Assembly (NCBI GenBank): GCA_905250075.1
Contig: CAJNOP010000307.1
Coordinates: 167,182-231,181, forward strand
Direction of reading: 5' to 3'
From: Rotaria sp. Silwood1
Taxonomy: Eukaryota; Rotifera; Eurotatoria; Philodinida; Philodinidae
Length of the DNA: 64,000 nt
The notes beneath the pieces were generated by a model. The model did no database searches. It was not told the origin of the DNA and was given only the letters and a program-made list of their open reading frames with translations. Numbering within the stretch: position 1 is the stretch's first letter; each line of letters begins with the position of its first letter. Shown here piece by piece: positions 22,414 through 34,611 of the stretch. The position numbers were made by a program, and so were the translations under genes.

Positions 22414-25254
22414 ATGCCGACAAGCACAGGTGAACCATTCTTACCACAACCAATTCCTCGAGTACTTCGTGTGCCTAGATCGAATCTTCAACATTATGAT
22501 TCTGAAAATGTAAGTAGAAAAAGAAGGAAGTATTTTTCGAGATGAAAAGTGACTATTCTAGAGACTTTCTTCATCACCAACCTCTCTGCAAACATCAATG
22601 ATATCAAATAGTCTAGTTCATATTGGAACGACAACGAAGTAAATCAATGGTTCCCTCTTATAAATATTAATTTCTTTGTTTCCTATCGATTGCAGATGGT
22701 CAACACGAAAAAAAGTGATCGTTGGTGTAATAACAGCTGTTGTTTGCGTTGCGATTATCGTGGCTATTATTGTATCCATCTTGCTCACCCGACAATCAAG
22801 TAATAACTTTCATTTTTACTCTCTAGAAATTCCTGAGTGCTTTTGCAACTTGTGTTATGCAGACTAGTCAAAGAATCTCCCATAGGTTTTGATTTGACTT
22901 TTTTTGAGATTTTCTTGTCGAGCATCTGAGATTACTCTCCTAGTCTTGACAACTTGAAATGCATATATACAGTTGTTTTTTCTCAGTCAACGGCGACCTA
23001 ATATGGAATCTTTATCTCAAATTTCAATGCTTTGTCATTACATAAAAGAACACAAACTCGCTTGTTCTCTTGTTAGTGCTTTTGCTTTCAGAAAACAGAT
23101 TTCCCAGAATTTCATATTTAAATGATCACTGAATCTATATAGAATTTGTATTCGAATAACTTTGCAAAATGAAATACACATTAAAACTGAAACATACGTA
23201 GTGAAATCGATTTTTTATAGGAACAATTACTTTTTCATATTTCAAGATTGATTGTTCATTTTCATTGAATAACAATACGAACTTGAGAAAAGTAGAATTT
23301 TGGATGTCAAGGTAATTCGAGTAACGAAACACGTTTTCATGAAATCTCGAAAGATTCATAGTGAAATTATTTACTTAGAATCGAATGGAACTGTTCTATT
23401 TGTTGTTTAACAAACTGTGGAAAACAAATCATTTGAATGTATATATTTTTGAATAAAGAACTTTGATCAGAAACAGTTTTACATTAAAAAAATTCTCTTG
23501 TGTAACACATAAGCCAATCTGAGTTTTGTTTTATATCGACAAGATGCTCGAGGAATTTGTTTTACAAGTTCGACTCGGCGCTTTCAAAAAGAGCAATCGA
23601 ATTCATCAATCAAACTGCGTTCGAACTAGATTAAAGAACAGAGCTAACAAGTTCTTACAAAATAAGCTCTCTTAAATATTTTCTTTCTCAGTTATGTCGA
23701 TCCGATAGAATCGTTTGTTTATAAAAACCAAAAAAAAACTTTTGAACTTTTCATGAAGTCGATGAAGCTGAATAAAGAAATGGACAAAATCTTATTAAAT
23801 CGAAGAAAAAAAATTCGACATTTGATGTTGATATGTGTGTCTTAGAGATACTACCTAAGAGGATCAAAGTACTGAGTGATATGATCAAGTGTGAATATTT
23901 TCTAAATAGAGAATGAGATGAAGTTTACAGAATCGTCATCAATTGATTAACAATAATCAATTTAGACTCAACGACATCGACTACAAATGCAACTGTTAAT
24001 TATGTATTGTGGAGTTTTGATTCTGTAACAACAGACACATACGGTGTTTACAATGGTCAGTTGGTGAACGGTGCAACGTATTCTTCAAGTTCTACTACAC
24101 TTCCATATTTGGGACAAGGTCATGCGTTAAGTGTAGCAGCATCACAAAATCAATCATTTCAAGTTTCAACTCCATTCTTGAATCTTGCTTCCACAAGTTT
24201 TACTGTTGAAGCTTGGATTTATTCAACAATTGTGACTGGTGACAATGGTCTTATGGGTCAATGTCAATGTACATCATGTTCCAATCAATGTTTTCATTTT
24301 TTGATTCGATCGAGTAAATTATATGTTGGATTTACATTGAATGATATCAATGGTTTAACAACGATAACAGTTGGTACTTGGTATCACGTTGCTTTTGTTT
24401 ATAATTCTGTGACACAACAACAAATCTTGTATTTAAATGGAGTTCAAGATAATATCAAGTCAAGTTCATCTGCTTATCAAGGAACAAATGGAACATTTAC
24501 AATCGGTTCTGCAAGTTACTTTCCAGTAACAACTTTTTTTAATGGTTATATAGATAATGTTAAAATCGAGACACGAGCAAAATCCGCAGCAGAAATCTTA
24601 ACTGCTGCATCACTAATTGCCTATTATTCATTTGATTTACCTTATCCAACTCATGATAATGGTCCAAACGGATTAAATGGTTCATCAACAAATGCAGCAA
24701 CAGTTACTGGACGTGTTAATCAAGCAATGCAATTCACTGGTTCATCATCTTATTTTCAAGCATATGGATTTTATCAAGCCGGATTTGGTGTCTATTCTAA
24801 CAAACCATTTTCAATTGCACTGTGGATAAGTGTATCCTCATATTCTAGTTGTGCATTTGTTCAAATGTCATCATTTTATAATACTACTCCATGTTTCAAT
24901 ATGCTTGGTATTTGGTCATACACTAACAATGCGGCTCAATTAGTTGCACAAGGTTATGCTTGGCCAGCTATTTATGGACCACCTATAACGTTGAATACTT
25001 GGACACATATCTCATGGACATTCTCGTTAACTAATGGATATCGATTGTATGTTAACGGAGTTTATTTCGGCACAACTGGTTATTATTCGTATACAGGAAC
25101 TTCTAGCGTGATCAATTGGTTACAAATTGGATACAATTTTGCTTGCTCAAGTGTTTATATTACAAATGCTGCCTTTCAAGGAATTATTGATGAAATTTAT
25201 GTTTATAATCGAGAAATTACGGCAACAGAAGTCTATGAACTCGCCAATCCATAA
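22414..25254 (+). CDS. Membrane-anchored protein with two LamG/concanavalin-like domains
   Basis: The certain part is two exons. Exon 22696-22799 encodes a basic stretch (RKK), then a single hydrophobic anchor (VIVGVITAVVCVAIIVAIIV). Exon 23966-25254 joins it in phase (tca a|ac) with a Ser/Thr-rich stalk (NSTTSTTNATVN). The second exon carries two laminin-G-like sandwich domains. The first begins VLWSFDSVTTDTYGVYNGQL and contains FTVEAWIYST and TWYHVAFVY. The second begins LIAYYSFDLPYPTHDNGPNG and contains FSIALWISV, TWTHISWTF and IDEIYVYNREIT. The likely topology is type II, domains outside, binding glycans or adhesion partners (inference). A plausible first exon (22414-22509, Pro-rich MPTSTGEPFLPQPIPRVLRV) ends in a good donor but is out of phase with the anchor exon, so a small exon is missing or the start is elsewhere. 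A poly(A)-like aataaa lies at about 25349. Confidence 0.85.
22800..23965 (+). other. Long intron of the LamG gene
   Basis: This 1,166-nt interval runs from caa|gtaata to caatttag|ac and preserves reading phase, so it is treated as an intron. It is far longer than most introns in this window. No inverted-repeat element or coding sequence could be recognised inside it. Confidence 0.6.
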
Positions 25255-25748
25255 ACTTTTTTTCGAGATCGAATTTCTCTTCGATTCTCGGAGGAAGCAT
25301 TTCATTCAAACTTCACATTTGTTTGGTTTATAGCACAATTTATTCTAAATAAAAACTTTTTTGAAATCAAACCTTTAGCTGAAAGTTGTCTCAATCTTCT
25401 TCGGTTCTAAGCTTTTGTTTGACACCCAAACAGAGTGAAGTCCTAGTCCTTCTTCGAATAAATCTCAAATGAGGCCGATCCTTAGTAGGTCTTCATATTG
25501 TTAACCATGAAAGCATTGCAGTCGAAGTCGATGTATCCCTATGAATACATTCTAATAATCTATCTGGAATTCATTGTTTAATTGCTAATATAGTCTCTCA
25601 AAGTTCTTCTTCAAATGAGTGAATAGTTAGAAAAGATCGTTTGACCATCATGTCTTTAAGATTCGACGTTTTCTTTTCGACTCCAATCCAAATTGATTAT
25701 CGGATTTTATGAAAATTTCAAAAGGTCAAATATTTTTTTGATCGTCAA

Positions 25749-26459
25749 CAGAGGTCCAAACAAGCTTACTTTTCAATAGTTCTGGCCTGTTCATGATAAG
25801 CTATGAACCTCTTCAACTTGCCTGCGTCTGTCGTTTGTTTTCGTCAGCCTGGTCTGCTTATTGAGGTCTCTATAGTTTTTTTTCTATATACTAATATTAG
25901 GATAATAATTGAATGAAAGTAGAAAACTGTCTTTATAAGAAGACAAGGAAGTTATGGGTATTAAAATAACATAATTAAGCGAAAGATTTATTGGCTTAAG
26001 GCAATATGTAACTGTTGGGTACAGACAAAGAAGCAAATATTAACATTTTGAAAAAAACTGTTTTTTGAGTAAAAAATGATGAACTAGTTGAATAGAACAT
26101 ATGAAGTCCAACCATATTACGACAGTATAATATGAAGCAGAAACACATAAGACTTTGTTAACGCTGTATGTAAAATTTTTAATAATAAAACAGTATCTTA
26201 CCGAAGCGGATAAAAACATTAAATAAATAAATGAACAATGAGCATTGTAGTCACAATCTATAAATAGTCATGATTGTGCTGAGTCACCTGATAAAAAAAA
26301 AACATTTCTCATCTTCCAAGGCAAAGATTCTCCATATTATATTTAGATACCTATATTTTCTGCTCAAAAAATGGAGTGTTTTATTGAAAATTTCGAAAAA
26401 CCTCACAGGCAGATGACCTGTCTACTTTAAGCAGCCTGCGTGGCCTATTTACACCTCTG
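25749..26459. mobile_element. hAT-like non-autonomous element
   Basis: The left end cagaggtccaaacaagc and the right end (inverse of cagaggtgtaaatagg) form short terminal repeats with the C-A-G-A-G-G-T opening common among hAT elements. Both subterminal regions also carry ggcctg/caggc and gcctgcg motifs. The interior is AT-rich and non-coding. An 8-bp target duplication was not found, so one end may be misplaced or altered. A similar single terminus occurs at 5664. Confidence 0.5.
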
Positions 26460-27415
26460 GTCATCATCCATTCTAACCTTCGTGTTGTGATACATCATTT
26501 AGAAAAATTCATGATGTACGTTTTCTGGTCAAAAAAATATTAGTTACACTGCATTTATACATTCATAGTGGAATACCTGCTAAACGAATACCTCTTCTTG
26601 AATGTTCAGTTCCAAAATTTTCTTTTTTTAGAACGGGTCTATTTGTTCTAATATATTGTTTTTTTTGTTTGTATTAAACGACTGATATAATGATTTATGC
26701 GTACATAATATGTCATAGAACTTTAAGTGGTCCTTTTTGAGATGCTGCTCAAATCAATTTTAAAAAGTCGACAAAAGAATCATGATAAGCACCGGAATGT
26801 GTCTAACTCTATTCCTCTTTCTGTCTGAAACTATCCTGTTTTGAATGACTTCTCTCTTTTTTTTTGTCGGATGTTCTTTATGGATGGTCGTTAAACTATT
26901 ATTTTCGTGTAAATGGCATATTTTTCGATTTACATCATTAATATTATTTTTTTTGGTATTAAATTAATGTACTACGTACATTCTATAATTACGATTAAAA
27001 TCATTATCAATCTACATGCTAGTATTTATCGAGAATCTTGTGTGGTTCGAAAACACTCTGTAATTGTAGTATGAAATTAGCTGTTTTGATATCAGCGGTC
27101 ACTAGAGCAGAAGTAATTTATCTAATGTTCATAAAAAATAAAACTCTATTAGTTCGATATGAATTCGTTATGTTCTGAGATGTGGATTACTTAAATATTA
27201 TTCATAAGAGAAATGACAATTATCTATTTTTTAAATAGGTATATATCATTGTGGACTAGTGACATCATACACTCTATCTATGATTGCATAAGATTATGAA
27301 CATATGACGATAGTCTCCGAATAGAATAGAATATTATATGGTAGAGAGAAATAATTAATAATATTTGATTTTAATTTCTCATTTTGACAGAACTATTGTT
27401 CTAACAATATTTTCC
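26460..27415. other. Intergenic stretch before importin-13
   Basis: No gene or element recognised. Presumably it contains the upstream region of the importin gene, without identifiable sites. Confidence 0.45.
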
Positions 27416-30400
27416 ATGTCAATTATGAATAATATTAATGTAATAACAAATTATTCAGCTGAAGATATAGGTTAGTTTACAAATTTTTATTATTTAATAT
27501 AATATTTCATTTAAAATTAGAACGAATAATTGATAATTTTTATTCTCCAACATGTCAATTATCTATTGAACAACGTCAACAATTGAATACTATTCTTGAA
27601 AATTTACAATATTCAACATTAGCATGGAATTTTTCATGGAAATTATTAGATATAAATAAATCTGCAAGTGTACAATTCTTCGGTGCTGTTGCTATTTGTA
27701 ATAAAATTTCAAAAAATTTGTAAGTTTTAATTTTTTTTTTTTCTATATTGATTAAAAAAAATATTTAGATCAGAATTAGATGATAATCAAATTCAACACT
27801 TATTTCAACAACTTATTCAACGATTAATTTTCTATATGTCAATTCATTCAAAACAGATTATAATAAAATTAACTGTTGCTGTTAGTAGAATATAAAGAAA
27901 AAAAAAAAATTTCCATATTCAATTTTGTTTATATTTAGTTAGATCACTTAATTTTACATATGATACCAGATAAATGGAATAATGGTATAACAGCAATTAT
28001 TAATCTATTTACACAATCACAAAATGAATTTTTAATTCAACATGTTTGTTAATTAAATTGTTTTTTTTCTTTCTTTCTATCATGATATAATACTTTTTTT
28101 TGTTTTGTTATATTTTAGCCAGAAAAAGCACATTTAATTGTATTAAATATCTTAACTATACTTCCAGAAGAAGTATGTTGTTTTAATTTTAAATGAATTA
28201 AAATTCTCTAGCAATTTATATTAACTTCACATTGCAATTTTTTTTATAATTAGTCTTGTTTTGTTTCATTGATTATTTTAACTTATAAACATTTTATTAT
28301 ATTAAAAAAAAATGAAAAGTTAATTGTTTTAGATGAATATCTCTAACTGGAAGTGTTTTGGTTAATTTTCGGGACTATATTTGTTTTCAAAAAGCGATGA
28401 GTGTAACTGTTGTATGAATAAATTTTGATATGAACTAGATAGAGATGTGTGATTTTCAATATTTAAAAGAAAAGATGAAACTGCATCAAGCCTAGAATAC
28501 CAAACTTTTCTGACAAGTTCTCTCGGAGGTTTCTACAAAGATTTTTTTTATAAATTATCGTCAAAAAAATTAGAAAAAAATTCAATTAAATATTTGATGA
28601 GAGTAGATATGTAAGCCGTCCAGCTGCGCCGCTGCCGCCGCTGTGAAAAAGTTAGTTCAGCTGTTGCGCCGCCACCACGAACGAAAATTTTTGATAATAG
28701 TATGATGGGCCGCCGCCATTGACGGGTTTAGGACAGTTGCGCGTGGACACTTGCTCGCTATAACAGTTACATAGGGTCCTATAGCGAGCAACTGTCCTAG
28801 CGAGCAAGTGTCCGCGTGCAACTGTCCGGATCCCGCCATTGACATCGATACATAAGCGATCGGTCATTTTCCTGCCTTGTAGGAGCAAAAGTGTTTTGTT
28901 TTTGGTTTTTTTTTTAGTTGTCAAAGCCGCCGCCGCCGCCAGTGTAGAAGATCATAGAGTTTAGTACACGCCGCCGCCATGGAAAAAGAATTGAACCATT
29001 AAAACAGTCGTCGCCGTTTTACCCTTCGGCTTACACCTCTAGATGGGAGACTCTAAGAAAAGTCTGGTATTCTAAATTTGATGTAGCTTTATCTCTTCTT
29101 TTAAACGGTGAAAACTGCATCTAATTTCTATCGAAAGTTATTAAAAAAAAAAGCTACATCCATTGCGTTTCGAAAACGACTATAATCTCTATTGTAGACA
29201 TAAACAGATCTATTGAGAATTTCTTTTAAATAATTTTTCATAAGAATTAATATATAGACTACACTTTAAACAGAATACCTAATGAAATTTCTTTTTTAGT
29301 TTTCACGTATTAATGTATCTAAATCTCAGCGTTCTTCTATTCGACTTGAACTTGAAAAAGAATTTCCAAATGGTAATTATCGAAAAAATTAAATTAAATT
29401 TTTCTTTTTTTTTTCATTCTTACTAATTTTAGTTCTTAATTATTTACAATTTATTATTTCTACTTATAATCAAATAGATATTCTTAATAAAATATTTTCT
29501 TGTTTATCAAAATGGCTTGAATTTGGTATATCAATACTTAAAATTGAAATATTTTTTGAATATTTATTTAATTCATTAAATAATGAAAACCTATTTGATG
29601 ATGTTTGTGATTGTCTTAGTGTTCTATTTATTTCACCTGATGCATTAAAATATCCATCGACATTTTCTCGTCTTTTACCATATGTTATACAATTTGAAAC
29701 AATAATTGATCAATGTTTAACAACAGGAAATAAAGTAAAAAAAAAAAACAAACAAATATTCTTCGGGTTTTTTTTTATAATTGAGTTTTTTTTTAAAAAA
29801 AAAAAGGAAAAAGCAGAATGTATTACAAAATTAATAATACAATTTGGTGAAAATCTTATACAATTGATTGTTCAAATGTCTATGACAACAGATTCACAAT
29901 CACAAATACTTTCACATAATTTTTGTCGTCTTGTTATGGTAAAATTTTTTTCATTCAATAAATAATTATTTTTGTTTTTTATTTATGTAGAAATGTACTG
30001 AAATGAAAGGACAATATCCTATTGAAGAAACATGTTCAGCATTAACATTTAGTTTTTGGAATGCATTAGAAGTATCATATTGAATTGTATTTAAAAATAT
30101 ATATGTTTATGGTCTTTATTCTGTTTTTAGGAAGAAGTTAATTCAATTAATGAAAAACCAAATCAAGAGATTTTATTAGAACTTTTTCGTCCTTATTTTG
30201 AACATTTAATTGAAGTATTAATATCTAAAGGAAAATTACCAGATAATGAGAATATATTTACTTATGAAGATAAAGAATTATTTCGATGTTATCGTTCGGA
30301 TATAATTGATACAATGGTAAATAATAAATAAATTTAGAAAAACAAAGATTATTCTATTTTAAATTTAGATATGTATGTATAATATTTTGGGTAATCGAGC

Positions 30401-33400
30401 TTTGGAAGGTAAGCTCAATTGGATTGATTTACTGTAAATAAAATAATTACTGAACTATATTAATTAATAAATTTGAGAGTAATTTAATGAGTTTATAAGA
30501 GTGTTATATTAAATATTGTAAACAAGAAGTTTGGAAAAAAAACTGTTAATAGAGAACATCAATTGATTATGATCAAATGAAATTCTACTCTAGTAGTGAA
30601 ATTCATCATGATTCTCCATTATTATCAATAGTATGCCATACTATTATCGAAGTTTTTTTTTTTTTAAATATCAATCATCATTTTTTTCAATAACTTATGC
30701 TCGTTTATATTTATCGAAGTGAAATTTTCACTATTTGATAGAACAATGTTCAAGATCTTTTTTTGTAGTCACCTAGGCTTAAATTACATCAAAATATAGT
30801 CGAAAGTAAGCTGTATTATCCATAAAAATGATCAGATTTCAAGAAGCATGAATTCATAGTGAGCAGTGGCGTACGCAGAAATTTTTCAAGGGGGGACCCA
30901 ACTTCGTAGGGGGGGCGGCCATGGCACAAAAAATTTTTTATCACGTCAAAATATTTTTTCCTGTACCCCCTCCAGGACTTTTTCGTCTCAAGGGGGGACC
31001 CGGGCCCCCTCGGCTCCCCCTGCGTACGCCACTGATAGTGAGGATGAAAAAAAAACAAAAATCAAACATTTATACACGAAATACAATACTCTTCTTAATG
31101 TACATAAAATATATTGTAGTATTAGTCAATTATTTATCAATATCTATTGAACAAAATCAATCATGGCAAATTCAAGAATCAATAATTCAATTAATTGGTG
31201 CTATATATGAATATATTCCATCTGATGAAGATCAAGTTTTACCTCGTATTTTTTTACTTTTACCAAAATTAAATTTTTCAAATAGTATAATTATTAATAC
31301 TACACTTATAGTATTAGGTATGTATTATTTGATATGAAAAAAAACTAAATTATTTATTTATTATTTTAATTTTTGTTTAAATCAAGGACGATATAGTAGT
31401 TGGTTAGGTAATCATCAAGATATATTACAAAATTGTGTACATTTATGTATAAATGCATTATCAAATTCTGAATTAATTCAATCAGCTTCAATTGCTTTAA
31501 AAGAATTAATCAAAGAAAATCGAATATATATGTCGAAATATCTTAATGAGATTTTTCCAATAATGAAAGTAAGAAAAACAAAGAGAAGTTTTAATTAATA
31601 AAAAACAAAAAAATTTATTTGTAAAAGAGTGTTCTTGACAATATTCATGTTCAATCAAATGATCGTATTCGTTGTTTATCAATTATTGGTTATATTCTAT
31701 CAGTACATCCATCAAAAATTGTTATTGATCATTTAAATATTATACTTGTACCTGAAGTAAATAAATTACTTGATTATTTATCTCGAATAGATAACAATCA
31801 GGTAAAAATAAAACAAAATTTTCTTTATTAATTCATATTAAATATTCCTATTACAAAAAAGGAAAATATTTGTACAACACTTAATTTTATTTGTGTACTT
31901 ATTACTGCTATTGGTTATTATGGTAATCAAAATGATGGAGAAGAAAATGAACAACAATTGAAAACAACAGAAAATTCTAGTAATACATCTGAAGTGGTAA
32001 GATATTATTTTCAAATTTTTATATATCACACATAGACAAGAGTAGCTCTAAAAAAATGCTTTAATTCAAATACTAACTGGTATACCAGAATAAATATTCA
32101 TCTATGTATTCTCTCAATAAGATAAATAGTGTTATGAAAATTTCCATATGATCAAGTTTTGCAAATAAAGAACTATTTGTTTGAATTTTAAACTAACGAA
32201 AAAGAAAAATATATGGTAGCAGAAAGGTTCTATCTTTACATCACATTACTGATACTCCTATTGAAAATCGAGAATGTAAGAATCTTGTTGTATTATTGTG
32301 GAATTCAAAGGGAGTGCCAACGGCTATTCAGATATGTTTCCATAGCAATCGAGAATAATAGATATCAAAAGATTTCCTTAGTAATAGAAAAAGATAACTT
32401 GTAAACTTACTAAGATATAAAATAGTTAACAAAGTTGTTCTGGTGTATTCATTAAAATATTTCAAAATTGCTTATACAATTAAACAAGAACATTTTTTAT
32501 ATAAATCACTATGGAAAATTATTTCAAATAAACTATACAGAGATTTAGGAAATTATTCTTGATAGTTTAAATATATAAAAAAAATCTCTAAAGAACAATT
32601 ACGATGATTTAAGCCCCCCTACCCCTCAAAAAAGTCACTTTTCATCAAAACCAAGGAAATTAAGATAAACGCAGGAAAATATGGCCTGTCATCAGATCTA
32701 TCATAGACGACAAAAATTTTTACTCAGCACGTCCTTTTTTTCATCCCTATTAGAAAAACAGCTGTTTTTGACAAAAAAAAATCGAAAATCTTTTTCGATT
32801 TTTCTCATTTTATAGGTTCTCGATCGCATCTCCAAGATTTCTCGAAAGAGCGTATAAAACTGCAGTGCCTATGAGAGCCAAGTTTTTTTATTATTAAGCT
32901 TTGCTTTTATTATATATACAAACCTTTATATAATTAGAGCGCCATTTTTTGAGTCATTGAATTTTCGATTCCTTTTTTTCCCTTAAAAAGTAAGCATTTA
33001 AAAACAAAAGAGCTCTCACAGACACTACATTCCGACATACTCTTTCAAACAAAAGAAAAAAAATTTTAAATGTATAGACTGAAGATCACAGAGAAATTTT
33101 GGAGACGAAATTAGCTAATTTTTTTATCCTTGTTTGGTCAATATCTCCGTCAAACATCATGGTACAGAGCTGAAAATTTCATGTCATTCAAACGTTCCTA
33201 GCCTGAGATCAAAATTTGAGGGAAAAGGTGCCCTTAAATGCATATAAAATCTAATCTTATGTTAAAAAAAACTATTTTTTTATTTTATTTTTCTTTGTCA
33301 TTGAAGTTATGTTGTATTCTTCGTGATCTTGATCCTATACTTCAAATGATTCTTAAAAAATATTCTGATAATATTCAAGTAACAGAAGTATGTATAAAAA

Positions 33401-34611
33401 AAAATTTTTTTTTTTTTGTTTTTTATTAATTTTGTATTTTATAGAAAATTTGTGAAATTCTTTCACAAATAGTAATAATATTAAGAGAATCAAGTAGTTT
33501 AGTATTAAATATATTTATTCAACTTTTATTAAATATGGGACCAAATATATTACATGTAGAATTTTTAAATTTTGTTCGAAATGTAAGTTTAATCTTTTTT
33601 TTTTCTTCACAAACGAAGAAGAAGATTTTATTTTTTATGAATTTAGATACTTCTACTCTTTTCAAAAGATATAGATAAACCAATTTTAAATCTTTTTCTT
33701 AATGTTCTTCAAAAATTTCGATGTCTATTTAATGAAGGTTTATTTATACATATAATTTTTGTTTATATATTATACAAAATTATTTTTTAGATATACAATG
33801 GTTGAAAAATCATGTTGATATGATAGAAGATATTGCTAATTTCTTTAGTCAAGTAAAGTAATCTTTATCATACAAAAATTCATTTTTTTTCGTTTAGATA
33901 ATTAAAAAAATTACCAAATATAATACATCAATGTCCTGATGAAACATTTATTCTATTTATTCAATTAAGTAAGTAGTTAAAATAAAAAAAAAATATTTGT
34001 TTTATAATTATTTTTGTATTTTAAGTAAAATATGGTATTCAATTACATGAACCAGGAACATTAAAAAGTATATCAACATTTACTGTAAGTTGATAATAAT
34101 TTAATATTTATTTATTTATTTATTTTATTGAAAAGTCAAATTTTATTGAATATACAAAATCAAATCAACGAATAGCAAATCTTTTACAACAAAATGGTCT
34201 TGAAATAGTTCAAATTCTTTTAAAAGTTAGATAAATTTATTATTTTTTTTTATTACTTGAATCTTAAAAAATTTTAATTTAGTGTATTGGTGGAGCAAGT
34301 CCTCATCATCTTATTGAAAGTTTATCATTACCTCTTTTTACTCTTTCAAAATCTTATATCGATTGGACAACATGTTGGATTCAACAATGTTTAAATGATC
34401 CAAATTTTCCAACATCATCTGCTAAACGTCATCATCGTGAAACTCTATTGAAAGTAGTAACATCGTAAGTTTTCTTTCTTTTTTTTACTGGATTTACTAT
34501 TATATAATTTTGTTTATTTGATTTAGTAAACAAACAAGTCGCTCAAATTTTAAAGATCATATTAATACATTTTCATTGGCATGTCGTGAAACAATATCTC
34601 AAGAAAATTAA
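27416..34611 (+). CDS. IPO13: Importin-13 (karyopherin-beta family nuclear transport receptor)
   Basis: Following GT..AG junctions gives a continuous protein of roughly 870-900 residues over about 20 exons, close to the 960 of animal importin-13. Matches run end to end. Near the start are AWNFSWKLL and VQFFGAVAICNKISKN (human importin-13: AWHFSWQLL, IQYFGASALHIKIS). Next come LNILTILPEE, CSALTFSFWNALE, FRCYRSDIIDTMICMYNILG, QLIGAIYEYIP and CIGGASPHHLIE, with a C-terminal basic segment ending SLACRETIS (human: FTLLCRGLH). The family is an all-helical HEAT-repeat solenoid that binds RanGTP and carries cargo such as UBC9 and MAGOH-Y14 between nucleus and cytoplasm. Start: the first ATG (27416), with a second in-frame ATG three codons later. 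Most introns are 35-70 nt; three (28173-29299, 30409-31119, 31997-33306) are 0.7-1.3 kb and hold transposons. No internal stop was seen; TNPO3 is the next best family. Confidence 0.93.
28371..29188. mobile_element. Foldback DNA element with ~150-bp TIRs in an importin-13 intron
   Basis: The left arm (about 28371-28520) and right arm (about 29047-29186) are inverse copies at roughly 75% identity. Aligned blocks include tagaataccaaacttttct versus the inverse tagaataccagacttttct, atttaaaagaaaagat versus gtttaaaagaagagat, and gttttcaaaaagcgatg versus gttttcgaaacgcaatg. The core (about 28620-29020) is strikingly GC-rich and built around GCC triplet clusters spaced about 42 bp apart, and it contains a second, smaller element (28724-28832). 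No protein is encoded. Confidence 0.8.
28724..28832. mobile_element. Nested 109-bp hairpin MITE with 11-bp direct flanks
   Basis: Thirty-nucleotide arms (28731-28760 and 28798-28827; ggacagttgcgcgtggacac and its near-inverse) differ at two positions and enclose a short loop. The same 11 bases, ccgccattgac, lie immediately outside both ends (28713-28723 and 28833-28843), as expected for a target-site duplication of the 9-11-bp kind used by Mutator-like elements. It interrupts the GCC-cluster core of the surrounding element, so it is the younger of the two. Confidence 0.75.
30864..31034. mobile_element. 171-bp hAT MITE with perfect 8-bp target duplication
   Basis: The ends are exact inverse copies, cagtggcgtacgcag and ctgcgtacgccactg, flanked on both sides by the identical octamer atagtgag (30856-30863 and 31035-31042). 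The interior has the G-run/C-run pattern (aaggggggacccaactt...) common in hAT miniature elements. It sits in an importin-13 intron (30409-31119). The perfect duplication and ends indicate a recent insertion. Confidence 0.95.
32613..33233. mobile_element. TTAA-flanked foldback element in an importin-13 intron
   Basis: TTAA flanks both sides (32609-32612 and 33234-33237). The ends are imperfect inverse copies (gcccccctacccctcaaa; gggcaccttttccctcaaa). Internal segments are also inverted relative to each other: cgaaagagcgtataaaactg...cctatgagagcc versus the inverse of gagctctcacagacac...actctttcaaac. A TTAA duplication is typical of piggyBac and Kolobok transposons. No transposase sequence is present. 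It lies in the 1.3-kb intron 31997-33306. Confidence 0.65.

Noticed and set aside
28652-28924. Open frames on the minus strand over the GCC-rich intron core
   Set aside because: They are translations of the GCC clusters and of the hairpin MITE inside a transposon; no known protein resemblance and no start or splice context.
30816-31337. Several frames crossing the hAT MITE
   Set aside because: They read through the MITE and into importin-13 exon sequence; only the exon part from 31120 is coding.
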